Numbered from the stretch's first letter, positions 36,019-46,017 are shown. The stretch: DNA of 64,000 bases from SAR202 cluster bacterium (GCA_009392195.1 VFGY01000026.1:23254-87253), one strand, 5' to 3'. A program made the numbers and translations. The notes: a model not told the origin generated them from the sequence alone.

Positions 36019-36804
36019 ATGTTAACAAAAAGAATAATTTCATGTTTAGATGTAAAAGGCGATCGCGTGGTTAAAGGGATAAAGTTTTCAAACCACAAAG
36101 ATGCCGGAGATCCTATTGAATTAGCTAATAAATATAATTCTGAAGGTGTAGATGAGTTAGTGTTCTATGACATAACAGCGTCATCTGATAATAGAAATAT
36201 CATGGCTGGTATCGTATCAAAAGTAGCTGAACAAGTATTTATTCCATTAACAGTTGGGGGCGGATTACGTACAATAGATGATATGCACAAAATGCTACAA
36301 GCAGGTGCAGACAAAATATCTATAAATACAGCTGCTGTTGAAAATCCAATGTTAATAAAAAATGGGGCAGAATCATTTGGGTCTCAATGCATAGTTCTAG
36401 GGCTTGATGCCATTAAAACCCAACCCAACCAATGGCGGGTTAAAATACGAACTGGAAGAGACGGGGGGGAAGATACAGGAATGGATGTTTTGCAATGGGT
36501 ACGTCAAGCCACTGATTTAGGAGTAGGTGAAATAGTTGTTAATAGTATTGACCAAGATGGTACTGGGTCGGGCTACGATCTAGATTTGTTAAGAATAATA
36601 TCTAACTCAGTAAACGTACCAGTAATTGCAAGCGGAGGTGCGGGTAATGCAACTCATATGCTTGAAGCTGTATCTATAGGAAAAGCCGATGCCGTCCTCG
36701 CGGCTGGAGTGTTCCACTATGGGAAATTAACGATAAACCAGGTAAAAGAAACATTAAACACAAATGGTATTCCAGTCAGGAATATAGAATCTTATGCCGG
36801 TTAA
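36019..36804 (+). CDS. hisF: Imidazole glycerol phosphate synthase, cyclase subunit
   Basis: 261 residues, TIM barrel. Catalytic Asp11 in CLDVKGDRVVKG and Asp near 133 in LGLDAIK; phosphate sites VGGGLRT and ASGGAGN. With HisH it makes IGP and AICAR from PRFAR and ammonia. One-base gap from the methyltransferase gene. Confidence 0.97.
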   Translation: MLTKRIISCLDVKGDRVVKGIKFSNHKDAGDPIELANKYNSEGVDELVFYDITASSDNRNIMAGIVSKVAEQVFIPLTVGGGLRTIDDMHKMLQAGADKISINTAAVENPMLIKNGAESFGSQCIVLGLDAIKTQPNQWRVKIRTGRDGGEDTGMDVLQWVRQATDLGVGEIVVNSIDQDGTGSGYDLDLLRIISNSVNVPVIASGGAGNATHMLEAVSIGKADAVLAAGVFHYGKLTINQVKETLNTNGIPVRNIESYAG

Positions 36805-36842
36805 CAAAATTATCGAATCAAATAAATCACACTGGAGTTATA

Positions 36843-37457
36843 ATGGTTAAATTAAATGCTGAAGGTCTAATTCCAGTGATCACACAGGATGCTGCTAGTC
36901 ATGAGGTTTTAACCTTAGCTTATATGAGTAAAGAATCTATTCAAAAAACTTTGGATGAAAAACAAGTATGGTTTTACAGTAGGAGTAGATCAAAGTTATG
37001 GAAAAAAGGCGAATCTTCAGGTAACGAGATGAACGTTAAATCAATTCAAGCAGATTGTGATTATGACGCAATCCTTGTTCAAGTGGAACCAACTGGACCA
37101 GCTTGCCATACAGGTCACATATCATGCTTCCACAACAAAATTGAAGACGCAACCATTTCAAGTTCCAATGAACATAATTCCAGTGTAATCGAAGAACTAT
37201 ACGCTACAATACAGCAAAGAAAAAAAGATATGCCCTCTGACAGTTATACTTCAAAATTATTCGCAAGTGGAACAGACAAAATTGCTCAAAAAGTTATTGA
37301 AGAAGCAGGTGAAACAGCTTTAGCAGGTGTAGGAAAGAACAAAGAAAATACTATTGGTGAAATAAGCGATTTGATTTACCACCTTTTAGTTATGATGAGC
37401 AATTTAGACATAACTCCAACCGATATATGGTCAGAGCTAAAAAATAGATCTAAATGA
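36843..37457 (+). CDS. hisIE: Bifunctional phosphoribosyl-AMP cyclohydrolase / phosphoribosyl-ATP pyrophosphatase
   Basis: 204 residues. N-terminal HisI with VWFYSRSRSKLWKKGE, QADCDYDA and CHTGHISCF zinc/metal residues; C-terminal HisE (about 115-204) with KLFASGTDKIAQKVIEEAGE and SDLIYHLLVMM. Performs steps 2 and 3 of histidine synthesis. GGAG six bases before the ATG. It ends four bases before the convergent DUF1385 gene. hisG, B, C, D are not in the window. Confidence 0.96.
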   Translation: MVKLNAEGLIPVITQDAASHEVLTLAYMSKESIQKTLDEKQVWFYSRSRSKLWKKGESSGNEMNVKSIQADCDYDAILVQVEPTGPACHTGHISCFHNKIEDATISSSNEHNSSVIEELYATIQQRKKDMPSDSYTSKLFASGTDKIAQKVIEEAGETALAGVGKNKENTIGEISDLIYHLLVMMSNLDITPTDIWSELKNRSK

Positions 37458-37461
37458 CATT

Positions 37462-38358
37462 TTAGTCTCGTACAGATGCATCCTTTTCATCTAATTCTTT
37501 TAATTTCTGCATAGCCATTAGTGCAACTTCTATCTGACTTTCGTTAGGAGTTTTTGTAGTCAATTTCTGTAAAGCTATAGTAGGTATTGCCAAGATATTT
37601 CCGATTTTGGTGTTTCCAAATGTACTACTAAAACGAATGATTTCATATGATAACCCTGCGATTATAGGTATGGTTACAATCCTAACAGCTATACCTAACC
37701 AAATTGGATCTCTAGGAGTAAATGCTAATACGAAAAATGCTACTATTCCAACATATAATATAAATGCAGTACCACACCTGGGATGTTCAATTGGATATTT
37801 TTTTACTGAATTAACCCCAAGCTCATCTTTATTCTCTTCCGCATGAATTACCATATGCTCAGCGCCATGGTACATAAACAACTGACCAATTTTTAAAAAT
37901 TTGCTTATAAGGAAAATATACCCCAACACAAACAATAATCTTATAAAAGCTTCAATAAGATTAATTACTATATTTGAATCAATATATCGTTCTAATGGAG
38001 AAGAGACAAACAAAGGTAAAATAAAGAAAAATCCTACCCCAAATGAAACACCCAATAGAACACTTATTATAATTGAAATCATGTCTACTTTTTCATCTTC
38101 GGCTTCACTTGCAACCAAGCTTGAATAAGTTAAACCTCGAAATCCTAAAATCAATGATTCCAATATTACAAACATACCTCTTATAAATGGGATATTTTTG
38201 AATATCGGTATTGGTACATTAGGTACAGATTCGTACTTATTTGCCAAAGTACCATCAGGTTTTCTTACACAAATCGCAGCTGAGTATCTACTGCGAATCA
38301 TGACCCCATCCAATACAGCTTGACCACCATACATTTTATCTAATTCTTTAGATGCCAT
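37462..38358 (-). CDS. DUF1385 (YqhQ-like) membrane protein
   Basis: 298 residues. DUF1385 start MYGGQAVLDGVMIRS at the N-terminus, then about five membrane helices, and a conserved His-rich loop MYHGAEHMVIHAEE with HPRCGTAFILYV, suggestive of a metal site. The family is widespread in Firmicutes and Chloroflexota and often lies beside rpmE/prfA; its function is not known. It follows rpmE by about 58 bases at the end of the ribosomal cluster and may be cotranscribed. Confidence 0.85.
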   Translation of the reverse strand: MASKELDKMYGGQAVLDGVMIRSRYSAAICVRKPDGTLANKYESVPNVPIPIFKNIPFIRGMFVILESLILGFRGLTYSSLVASEAEDEKVDMISIIISVLLGVSFGVGFFFILPLFVSSPLERYIDSNIVINLIEAFIRLLFVLGYIFLISKFLKIGQLFMYHGAEHMVIHAEENKDELGVNSVKKYPIEHPRCGTAFILYVGIVAFFVLAFTPRDPIWLGIAVRIVTIPIIAGLSYEIIRFSSTFGNTKIGNILAIPTIALQKLTTKTPNESQIEVALMAMQKLKELDEKDASVRD

Positions 38359-38416
38359 TAGTCAGTGTATGAGAATAAGCTCAAAGCATTAGCAAGACCT
38401 AACATCATTAAAAGCC

Positions 38417-38620
38417 TTATTCTACATTAAACCTACGGCGGAACCTTTCAACTCTACCTTCCGTATCTACAATCCTTTGCTCACCACTGTAAAAAGGATG
38501 ACATTTATTGCATAATTCAACTTTCAATTCTTGCTTTGTTGAACCAGTTATCTGAACTGTTCCGCAAGAACAAATTATCTTGGCATCATTATAATATTTT
38601 GGATGTATATCCGACTTCAT
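38417..38620 (-). CDS. rpmE: Ribosomal protein bL31, zinc-binding form
   Basis: 67 residues. The four zinc ligands of the C+ form are visible (CSC with CNKCHPF), followed by the usual FYSGEQRIVDTEGRVERF. AGAGG precedes the ATG. Large-subunit protein at the intersubunit bridge; zinc-binding copy, with no zinc-free paralogue in the window. Confidence 0.96.
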   Translation of the reverse strand: MKSDIHPKYYNDAKIICSCGTVQITGSTKQELKVELCNKCHPFYSGEQRIVDTEGRVERFRRRFNVE

Positions 38621-38632
38621 ATTGCAAATCCT

Positions 38633-38884
38633 CTAAGAATAAACGCTTACTCTTTTTTTATCTCTTGATAATTTTTCAAATTTTATAGTACCGTCAATCA
38701 TACTAAATAAAGTATGATCTCTTCCTATACCAACATTATTTCCAGGATAAATCTTGGTTCCTCTCTGCCTAACAATTATCGAACCTGCTTTAGCAAATTG
38801 TGAGTCGTATATCTTAACCCCTAGTCTCTGCCCACGACTATCCCTTCCATTCCTTGTACTTCCTCCACCTTTTTTATGAGCCAT
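38633..38884 (-). CDS. rpmA: Ribosomal protein bL27
   Basis: 83 residues. N-terminus [16 protein letters not shown] is the classic bL27 tail that reaches the peptidyl-transferase centre, with no cleavable Firmicutes-type extension. GQRLGVK and [17 protein letters not shown] follow. AGGAAGG SD. Follows rplU by 20 bases. Confidence 0.97.
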   Translation of the reverse strand: MAHKKGGGSTRNGRDSRGQRLGVKIYDSQFAKAGSIIVRQRGTKIYPGNNVGIGRDHTLFSMIDGTIKFEKLSRDKKRVSVYS

Positions 38885-38904
38885 TACTACACCTTCCTAA
38901 TATT

Positions 38905-39225
38905 TCAATCTTTATTAATACTGTCTATTTTAAGTTCAGTAAAATATTGCCTATGCCCTTTTTTAATTCTATACCTAACCTTGGGTTTGTACTTAAACAC
39001 AATCTTTTTAGGCAACCTTCCTTGATCCAAAGCTTGAGCTGTTACAGAAGCTCCATCAACAAAAGGCATTCCTACCTTCGGCTTACCTTTTTCATTAACG
39101 AACAAGACTTTGTCTAATTTAATAGAATCACCAGGTTCACAATCTAATTTTTCAACTTTAATCACATCACCGGGCTCAACAAGGTATTGCTTACCCCCAG
39201 TTTCAACAATAGCATAATTTTCCAC
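38905..39225 (-). CDS. rplU: Ribosomal protein bL21
   Basis: 106 residues. Start is the GTG at 39223-39225, eight bases after a GGAGG; a TTG five codons earlier overlaps that SD and is unlikely. [12 protein letters not shown]-terminus and the C-terminal [21 protein letters not shown] with the bL21 signature. Located between truB and rpmA. Confidence 0.96.
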   Translation of the reverse strand: MENYAIVETGGKQYLVEPGDVIKVEKLDCEPGDSIKLDKVLFVNEKGKPKVGMPFVDGASVTAQALDQGRLPKKIVFKYKPKVRYRIKKGHRQYFTELKIDSINKD

Positions 39226-39248
39226 TTGTAAATCCTCCAAAAGACATT

Positions 39249-40172
39249 TTACTTAGCATATTGTCCTTGGTCAACTTCCACATTAATCACTTTTTTGGGA
39301 CGCCAAGCCCCCAAAACATCATCAAATTCAATTATACCAATAAATCGATTATTCTTCGAATATATTCGACTTATTTCTTTAGGCCTACCTAAAGGAATTT
39401 CAGGAGACACAAAAACAGGCCGTCCATTTAATATATCTTCCTCAAATTTAGTACTTATAACTATTTTAGGTAAATGCGTGATAGCAGAATCTATATCCAT
39501 AATTATATCAGCCCATTTACATTCATCAAATATTTTTTCTATTGAATAATAATCAACGGAATTTCCTATATGAAAAGAACCGTGCTTCAAACGCGTTAGT
39601 GCCTCCAAATAAGCACCCATACCTAATTTTATGCCTAAGTCATTCGCTAAAGACCGTACATAAAACCCTCTCCCACATTTAATCTTAATATCCAAAGAAG
39701 GATTATTCCACTCTAACAAAGATATCTCAAAGACTTTAACTAATCTTGGTTCTAATTCTAAAGTAACACCGTTTCTAGCCAGATCATAAAGACGTTTTCC
39801 ATCAACCTTTATCGCGCTATACATTGGTGGTATCTGTTCTATATCACCAATAAAAGATTCTAGGACCTTCATTATTTCTGCGGTAGATGGAATTTCATAT
39901 CCACTCTTATCAGATACAACAACTCCTTCTTTATCAAACGTATCTGTTTGAATACCCAAATTTATAACTGCTCTGTAAGAACGATCTTGATTAATCAAAT
40001 ACTCTATTACCCTTGTCGCTTTCCCTACGCAAATAGGCAATACGCCTGAAGCTAGAGGATCCAATGTACCTGCATGACCTACTTTTTTTATACCCGTTAA
40101 TCTTTTAATCGTACGAACAACATGGGTACTCGTAACCCCACAGGGCTTATTGATATTAAATATTCCATCCAT
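39249..40172 (-). CDS. truB: tRNA pseudouridine-55 synthase
   Basis: 307 residues. N-terminal [14 protein letters not shown], catalytic Asp38 in [14 protein letters not shown], YxA/YRA segment [10 protein letters not shown] and the C-terminal [14 protein letters not shown]. Makes pseudouridine 55 in the T loop of tRNAs. Part of the nusA-infB-rbfA-truB cluster. Confidence 0.96.
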   Translation of the reverse strand: MDGIFNINKPCGVTSTHVVRTIKRLTGIKKVGHAGTLDPLASGVLPICVGKATRVIEYLINQDRSYRAVINLGIQTDTFDKEGVVVSDKSGYEIPSTAEIMKVLESFIGDIEQIPPMYSAIKVDGKRLYDLARNGVTLELEPRLVKVFEISLLEWNNPSLDIKIKCGRGFYVRSLANDLGIKLGMGAYLEALTRLKHGSFHIGNSVDYYSIEKIFDECKWADIIMDIDSAITHLPKIVISTKFEEDILNGRPVFVSPEIPLGRPKEISRIYSKNNRFIGIIEFDDVLGAWRPKKVINVEVDQGQYAK

Positions 40173-40230
40173 TATTTATTTTTTCTCTATACTTATTACA
40201 ATAGCAGGGCAAAAGATATTTGTTATGTCT

Positions 40231-40569
40231 TCAAAAAAGATCGTCAATTTTTTTAGACAATAACGCACCTTCTTCAATAGAATTATCATCTAGAAACTCT
40301 AACGCTGGTATTTTCTTTAGATTGATTTTCTTTCTTAATAATCTTCTTATGAAATTACTAGCTGAATTCAATCCTTCTATCGCGTGCATTTTGTGTTCCG
40401 CTCCACCAAGATCTGTAACGTACACTCTAGCTAAACCAAGATCACGAGACGTTTCAACATTAACAACACTTATGGTAAAAGAAACTCTTGGGTCACTAAT
40501 TTCTTGTGCAACAATTAAGCTAATTTCTTGCCGCAACAAAGCATTTATCTTGTCAATTCGCTGATACAT
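40231..40569 (-). CDS. rbfA: Ribosome-binding factor A
   Basis: 112 residues. KH-type fold with RIDKINALLRQEISLIVAQEISDPRV, DLGLARVYVTDL and the RLLRKKINLKKIPALEFLDD segment characteristic of RbfA. Needed for late 30S maturation. ATG 40567-40569; a GTG one codon upstream is equally possible. Follows infB by 32 bases. Confidence 0.93.
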   Translation of the reverse strand: MYQRIDKINALLRQEISLIVAQEISDPRVSFTISVVNVETSRDLGLARVYVTDLGGAEHKMHAIEGLNSASNFIRRLLRKKINLKKIPALEFLDDNSIEEGALLSKKIDDLF

Positions 40570-40601
40570 CACTTTTCATAAGGTTATTTCGATTACTTAA
40601 T

Positions 40602-42392
40602 TTAAGACTGAGCTTCAACTAATTTATGTGATTCTAAAACATCCCCTTGTTCTATTTCACTGAAACCTTCAACAACCATGCCTCCTTCCGTTCCTGCCCG
40701 TACTTGCTTTACATCATCCTTATAGTGCTTCAAACTGGAAATTGGCCCTACAAATATTTCTTCATTATTTCTAATAACATGAATGTCGGCCCCGCGTGAA
40801 ATAACTCCATCAGTTACGACAAAACCGGCTACTGTTCGTCCTTTTGAAACATTGAAAACTTCTTGTACTTTAGCTTGACCCTCTATTACATCTACAAATT
40901 CAGCTTTCTTGCTCTTTCCTAACCTTTCTTCGACGAATTCAAGGAAATTATAGATTACGTTATAATTCTTTATCTCTACATCGGAAGTTTTAGCTAGAGT
41001 CCTAGCGGCAGCTTCTGTGGTCGCATTAAATCCACAAATAACGGATTCTGTTGTCAGGGCCAAAGAGACATCACTTGGAGAAATAGTACCAACTGCAGCG
41101 TGAACAATATTCACTTTAGCGCTTTCTGAATCAAATGCCGTTACGGACTTGGTTATAGCTTCTATTGTTCCTATCACATCCGTTTTAATGATTAGGTTCA
41201 AGAACACCAAGTCTTCTCTATTCTTTTGCAAAAGAAGATTGCCAGCTTGAGTAGAAGTAATACCTGATTGGGTATTTACATTTGAATTAATGCTTGATTT
41301 TTTCTTGTGATTCTTAGAATCCGGCTTTACCTCAATTAAGTCTCCTGGTTGAGGTAAATTATCCAAACCTAATATTTCAACCGGCATAGATATACCAGCT
41401 TTCCCAACACGTTTTCCGTTTTCATCTAAAAGGGCTCTGATTTTCCCTTTGGAATTTTTTGACTCGATATAATCAGAAACTCGAAGAAATCCCGATTGAA
41501 CTATTACAGAAACAATATTTCCCATAGCTTTATCAACTTTAGCTTCTATAACGACTCCGGTACCCGATAATTCAGGATTAGTTTTCAATTCATTTATTTC
41601 AGCAACTAAAAGTATATTTTCCAACAAGTCATCAATACCTTCAGATTTCAAAGCGGATATGTTCACCGATATTACATCCCCTCCCCAATCTTCCACCAGC
41701 AATTCGTTTTCAGATAATTGCCTTTTGACTTTATCGGAATCAGCAGTAGGAATGTCGATCTTATTTATAGCAACTATCAATGGAGTACCTGCTGCTTTTA
41801 TATGACTGATAGCTTCTAAAGTTTGTGGCATCAATCCATCATCTGCAGCTACAACAAGAATGGCTATATCAGTTAATTGAGCACCTCTTGCTCTCATTTC
41901 CGTGAACGCTTCGTGCCCAGGAGTATCTATGAACGTTATAGATTTATCCTGATATTCTACTTGATAGGCTCCAATATGTTGAGTAATACCTCCCGCTTCC
42001 CCATCAACTTTCTTAGTATTCCTGATCGAATCCAACAAAGTTGTCTTACCATGGTCCACATGACCTAATACTGTAACAACTGGAGGGCGTTCAACAGCAC
42101 CTTGACTCAAATCCAAGTCACCTTTCGTGCTACTCGATTCACCTGAATCAATTGATTGTTGATCAGATACTGATGTTACATCAATACCATATGCTGTACA
42201 TATTTTGGAAGCAATTTCATATTCCAATGGATCGTTCAATGTAATCATGTGACCCAATCTCATTAACTGTTTAATCAATTCAACAGGGTCTACGCCTAGC
42301 ATGCTTGCCAAGTCACTTACTCTTGTAGTAGATGCTAATGTTACAGCCTTATTTTGGCCGGAAATTATTTCATTTTCATTTTCGCCTACCAA
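40602..42392 (-). CDS. infB: Translation initiation factor IF-2 (short form)
   Basis: 596 residues, lacking the long N-terminal region of enteric IF-2; one IF2_N domain (about 15-65) precedes the GTPase. G1 GHVDHGKTT from residue 110, G2/G3 GGITQHIGAY and DTPGHEAF, G4 NKID, then IF2 domains II-IV with the initiator-tRNA-binding C-terminal domain. The start is TTG, eight bases after AAGGAG, a clear non-ATG start. Brings fMet-tRNA to the ribosome. Confidence 0.96.
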   Translation of the reverse strand: MVGENENEIISGQNKAVTLASTTRVSDLASMLGVDPVELIKQLMRLGHMITLNDPLEYEIASKICTAYGIDVTSVSDQQSIDSGESSSTKGDLDLSQGAVERPPVVTVLGHVDHGKTTLLDSIRNTKKVDGEAGGITQHIGAYQVEYQDKSITFIDTPGHEAFTEMRARGAQLTDIAILVVAADDGLMPQTLEAISHIKAAGTPLIVAINKIDIPTADSDKVKRQLSENELLVEDWGGDVISVNISALKSEGIDDLLENILLVAEINELKTNPELSGTGVVIEAKVDKAMGNIVSVIVQSGFLRVSDYIESKNSKGKIRALLDENGKRVGKAGISMPVEILGLDNLPQPGDLIEVKPDSKNHKKKSSINSNVNTQSGITSTQAGNLLLQKNREDLVFLNLIIKTDVIGTIEAITKSVTAFDSESAKVNIVHAAVGTISPSDVSLALTTESVICGFNATTEAAARTLAKTSDVEIKNYNVIYNFLEFVEERLGKSKKAEFVDVIEGQAKVQEVFNVSKGRTVAGFVVTDGVISRGADIHVIRNNEEIFVGPISSLKHYKDDVKQVRAGTEGGMVVEGFSEIEQGDVLESHKLVEAQS

Positions 42393-42425
42393 AATGAAAC
42401 TCCTTTTTTAATCAACCACTAATTA

Positions 42426-42710
42426 TTATTTTGCCTTAACAACCAATTTATTCAATTGACTATCTAATCTACTCCAATCAACATCAGACAACCCTGTCCT
42501 CAACCCATTTTCAACAGTTTGTTTAGTTAATCCTTTTATACATTTTGAGGTGTTACAGACATAACAACCTCTCCCATTATCATCAGAATTGGGTAATATT
42601 TTTATGTATCCGCTCCTAAATGATACTCTAAGCAATTGATTCTGGTTAAATTTTTCCCTACATACAATACACATCCTAAACGGAACATGGTTTTTGTTTT
42701 TGCTAGACAA
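42426..42710 (-). CDS. ylxR: YlxR-family (DUF448) RNA-binding protein
   Basis: 94 residues. Family motif RMCIVCREKF near the N-terminus, GRGCYVCNTSKCI in the middle. YlxR is a small nucleic-acid-binding protein always found between nusA and infB; it binds RNA and modulates RNase P or transcription in some bacteria. The apparent start is a TTG with a weak SD; no earlier usable Met. Confidence 0.88.
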   Translation of the reverse strand: MSSKNKNHVPFRMCIVCREKFNQNQLLRVSFRSGYIKILPNSDDNGRGCYVCNTSKCIKGLTKQTVENGLRTGLSDVDWSRLDSQLNKLVVKAK

Positions 42711-42731
42711 AACTCACACTCTAACCATTAC

Positions 42732-44261
42732 TTATTTTCTGCGCGTATTTTTTGATTTCCTCTTGGTCTTTTTCTGATTAGAAGGACCGCCACCTCTTCG
42801 TAACTCATCTATATCTTCTGCAAATCTTAAGCCACCATCATTAGAAGATTTAGTTTTACTAATATCCCAAATATCTTCAGGTAACTCAGCTACTAAATCA
42901 GGTTTCGCACTTGATTCTTTTTCTTCAGGTTGAACATCCTCAGTGCTCTTAATTCCTGCTAGTTCTTCATCAGACAATCCTGCCAACTCTTCAACAGGCT
43001 GTTCGGTTAATTCAGTACTATTACCTGAGGTAACAAGTTCTTCCTCTTTTGCTTCTTTAGTTTCAGATTCAAACACAGACTTATCAAACACAGGCTTATC
43101 TTGAACAACTTCTTGATTGATTTGAACAACTGGCTCCTCTTTTATAGATTCCACATTTTCTATAGGAGACTCTTCAACAAGTTGCTGCCCATCTTGAGTC
43201 AATACAGGCAATTCCCCACCAGCTTCTTCCATAGCTTCTTCATGACTTTTAATATCAATTTTCCAACCAGTTAGCCTCGCTGCTAATCTGGCATTTTGAC
43301 CATCCTTACCAATTGCTAAAGACAATTGCTTTTGAGGAACAATTGCTGTCGCTGACAAATCATCCTGATACATTTCAACTCTAGCAACGTCAGATGGACT
43401 AAGAGCATTTGAAATATATCTGGCAGGGTCACTATCCCAACCAATTACATCTATCTTCTCTCCTTGCAATTCGTTTACTATATTTTGTATTCGAATACCT
43501 CTCAAACCCACACATGAACCAACAGCATCAATGCCTTCCTGCTTAGCCCAAACTGCCACCTTACTTCTAGACCCGGCCTCACGAGAAATTGAAAGTATCT
43601 CTACAGACCCAACTTGGACTTCAGGGACTTCTGTTTCAAATAATCTTTGCACTAACAATTTATCGATTCTAGAAAGAATTACTTCAGGCCCCTTAAGTGA
43701 AGTTCTAACTGACTGCAATATAACTTTTATCCTCTGGCCAACTCTGAATCTCTCTGTTTGACTTTGTTCGGTTAAAGGTATGATTCCTTCAGTTCTACCA
43801 AGTTCAACAACAATTTGCCTTGGCTCTATGCGTTGAATAGTTACAGAAAACATTTGTCCTTCTTTATCTGCGTATTCTTTAAGGACTAATTCTAATTCTG
43901 CCTCTCTCAATCTTTGCAACACAACTTGTTTAGCAGTTTGTGCCGCAATACGCCCTGCACTTTGCACCAAACTATCAGTAGGCACCAATTCTCCCACTTG
44001 AGCGTCTGGCTTGATTGCTTTAGCTTGTTCCAAACTTATTTGCTGATTATTTTCAGGGTTTTCAGCAACAGTTTTGAGTATAAAGACTGTAATTTGACCT
44101 GACCCAGGATCTAATTTAACTGAAATATCTTGGTTAGCTGCTACACTGTCACGTTTATATGCAGATAAAAGAGCATCTTCTATAGCAGAAATAACAATAT
44201 CTCTAGGTAGATTTCGTTCAGAAGCCAATTGAGTCAATGCGACAATAAAATCGCTTTTCAT
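42732..44261 (-). CDS. nusA: Transcription termination/antitermination factor NusA with acidic C-terminal extension
   Basis: 509 residues from ATG 44259-44261 (GGGG SD); a longer upstream frame would add 12 unrelated residues. N-terminal RNAP-binding domain, S1 domain (about 125-190), two KH domains with CVGLRGIRIQNIV and KQLSLAIGKDGQNARLA (about 235-345). The last about 150 residues are low-complexity and acidic (many E/P/V/S) ending in a basic tail KKTKRKSKNTRRK, instead of a folded acidic-repeat domain. rimP, the usual upstream partner, is absent. Confidence 0.93.
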   Translation of the reverse strand: MKSDFIVALTQLASERNLPRDIVISAIEDALLSAYKRDSVAANQDISVKLDPGSGQITVFILKTVAENPENNQQISLEQAKAIKPDAQVGELVPTDSLVQSAGRIAAQTAKQVVLQRLREAELELVLKEYADKEGQMFSVTIQRIEPRQIVVELGRTEGIIPLTEQSQTERFRVGQRIKVILQSVRTSLKGPEVILSRIDKLLVQRLFETEVPEVQVGSVEILSISREAGSRSKVAVWAKQEGIDAVGSCVGLRGIRIQNIVNELQGEKIDVIGWDSDPARYISNALSPSDVARVEMYQDDLSATAIVPQKQLSLAIGKDGQNARLAARLTGWKIDIKSHEEAMEEAGGELPVLTQDGQQLVEESPIENVESIKEEPVVQINQEVVQDKPVFDKSVFESETKEAKEEELVTSGNSTELTEQPVEELAGLSDEELAGIKSTEDVQPEEKESSAKPDLVAELPEDIWDISKTKSSNDGGLRFAEDIDELRRGGGPSNQKKTKRKSKNTRRK

Positions 44262-44299
44262 ATTATAACCCCTATATTTATTACCTATTTCAAACAAAA

Positions 44300-44358
44300 A
44301 ACAAAAAAGTGGGGTTCACCCACTTTAAATCAAAACCAAGTGTTTCAACAAAACACTT
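44300..44358 (-). promoter_or_regulatory. Tandem-hairpin leader of nusA, possible attenuator
   Basis: Read on the minus strand, a hairpin pairs AAGTGTTT (44351-44358 side) with AAACACTT (44338-44345), five-base loop; a second pairs AAAGTGGG (44319-44326) with CCCACTTT (44306-44313), five-base loop, and is followed by TTTTTT-rich sequence (44300-44308). The second has the form of an intrinsic terminator 39 bases before the nusA ATG. The ACACTT arm of the first can also pair with AAGTG of the second, so the two could be exclusive. No separate gene ends here on this strand. Confidence 0.5.
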
Positions 44359-44511
44359 TAATCAATTACCAAAATTATAGCATTTTGGTCGGTATTACAC
44401 AACTAAATTTTATCTGCACGGATTACTTAAGAAAAAATTAATTTGTTTATTAATTTGGTTGAGTTAAATTTGTTACTATAGGATATTATCTGTAAGCATA
44501 ATTCACATAAT

Positions 44512-45330
44512 TTGAAATACAAAAAAGAGGTTATTCTAATAGATTCAGCTAAAATTGTTTCTGCAAAAAGACTCCTAAGCATATGCTTAATCCTAGTAGC
44601 CATTTTTTTATTTGGTAGTAAATGCAAAACCTATTCGAATGAAATTCAGATAACTATCTTCGCAGCAGCTAGTCTTGCAGACCTACTTAACACATTTGAG
44701 ACCGAATACGAATCACAAAACGAAAATATTGACTTGCAAATCAGCTACGGCGCATCTAATCTTCTAGCTCAGCAAATAATCAAAGGAGCTCCAGCCAACA
44801 TATTGATTCCAGCAGGTACAGGGCCAATAAGCGTTTTAAATCAAAAAACAAACTTAAACTTGCAAGTGTACCCTTTTATATCAAATGAACTAGTTCTAGT
44901 TTCCCACCCAGATACCCAACTCAATATAACAAACCTATCTGAATTAGCTAATGATGGAATAAAAAGATTTGCTATTGCCGATCCTGAATTAGCACCAGCA
45001 GGTGAGTATTCCAAGATAGCATTGAAAAACTCCGACATGTGGGATTTGTTACAACCAAAATTAGTTTTAGCGCCAGATGTTAGAGCAACTTTGACTTACG
45101 TATCCTCAAAGAATGCTGAAATTGGAATTGTATATTCCACTGATGCTATGTCAAAACCAGATTTGAAAATAACAAAAATACCTAACGATACCTATCCTAA
45201 AATAGAATACCCAATCATTCTAATAGATAATAAAAACCAGAAAAATCATACGCATCAATTAATACAATATTTACTATCTGATAAAACGAAATCAGAAATA
45301 GATAAATACGGATTTAAAAAAATCAAATAA
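44512..45330 (+). CDS. modA: Molybdate ABC transporter substrate-binding protein
   Basis: 272 residues from TTG 44512; the true start is uncertain because the best SD-like AAGAGG (44526-44531) lies inside this frame with no standard start right after it. A basic stretch and hydrophobic core (about 18-36) form an export signal. The ModA fold is clear: ITIFAAASLADLLN, SYGASNLLAQQIIKGAPANILIPAG, FAIADPELAPAGEYSKIAL and a C-terminal EYPIILI. Binds molybdate or tungstate outside the membrane. It lies 12 bases before modB. Confidence 0.88.
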   Translation: MKYKKEVILIDSAKIVSAKRLLSICLILVAIFLFGSKCKTYSNEIQITIFAAASLADLLNTFETEYESQNENIDLQISYGASNLLAQQIIKGAPANILIPAGTGPISVLNQKTNLNLQVYPFISNELVLVSHPDTQLNITNLSELANDGIKRFAIADPELAPAGEYSKIALKNSDMWDLLQPKLVLAPDVRATLTYVSSKNAEIGIVYSTDAMSKPDLKITKIPNDTYPKIEYPIILIDNKNQKNHTHQLIQYLLSDKTKSEIDKYGFKKIK

Positions 45331-45342
45331 AAAAACTAGCAA

Positions 45343-46017
45343 ATGATATTCCCAATAGTTCTTTCAATACAGATAGCAATACTTGCAACAATTATTAATT
45401 TACCAATAGCTTTGTTGATTAGCTGGTTAATTGTTAAAAAGCAGATCCGCGGCAGTGCCGCTTTGGAATTACTGATGACCATTCCATTAGCCATACCCCC
45501 GACAATAATTGGTTTTTTCGTATTAGTGATATTTGGAATAAATGGGCCTATTGGGAAAATAACCAATGACATCTTTGGGTTTAATATCATATTTACATGG
45601 ATAGCAGCCACACTTGTAACAGCTATAATATCATTCCCTTTGATGGCGAGAGCAATAATTGTATCAATGTCAGAAGTTAATCCCAATCTTGAAAAAACAG
45701 CTCGCGGCTTAGGTGCTGGACCAATAAAAGTTTTTTTTTCGATTACGGTGCCACTGAGTTATAGAGGTATTTTAGCCGGCTCGTTGATTTGCTTTGTTCG
45801 TGCATTAAGTGAATTCGGGGCAACTATAATAGTAGCGGGTAATATGCCCAAAAAAACACAAACCATATCATTAGCGATATATTCTGCAATACAATCAGGG
45901 GATGAATCCACCGCTTTTAGCTTAAGCGCCGTTGCATTAGGTATCGCTATAGTTTCACTTGTTGTTTACAATATTTTACTTAAAAAAGACAAAAGAAACT
46001 TAAGTAACAATGAATAA
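45343..46017 (+). CDS. modB: Molybdate ABC transporter permease
   Basis: 224 residues, five to six helices. ModB motifs: TIPLAIPPTIIGFFVL and the coupling loop NPNLEKTARGLGAGPIKVFFSITVPLS, with ALSEFGATIIVAGNMPKKTQT. Overlaps modC by eight bases. Confidence 0.94.
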   Translation: MIFPIVLSIQIAILATIINLPIALLISWLIVKKQIRGSAALELLMTIPLAIPPTIIGFFVLVIFGINGPIGKITNDIFGFNIIFTWIAATLVTAIISFPLMARAIIVSMSEVNPNLEKTARGLGAGPIKVFFSITVPLSYRGILAGSLICFVRALSEFGATIIVAGNMPKKTQTISLAIYSAIQSGDESTAFSLSAVALGIAIVSLVVYNILLKKDKRNLSNNE

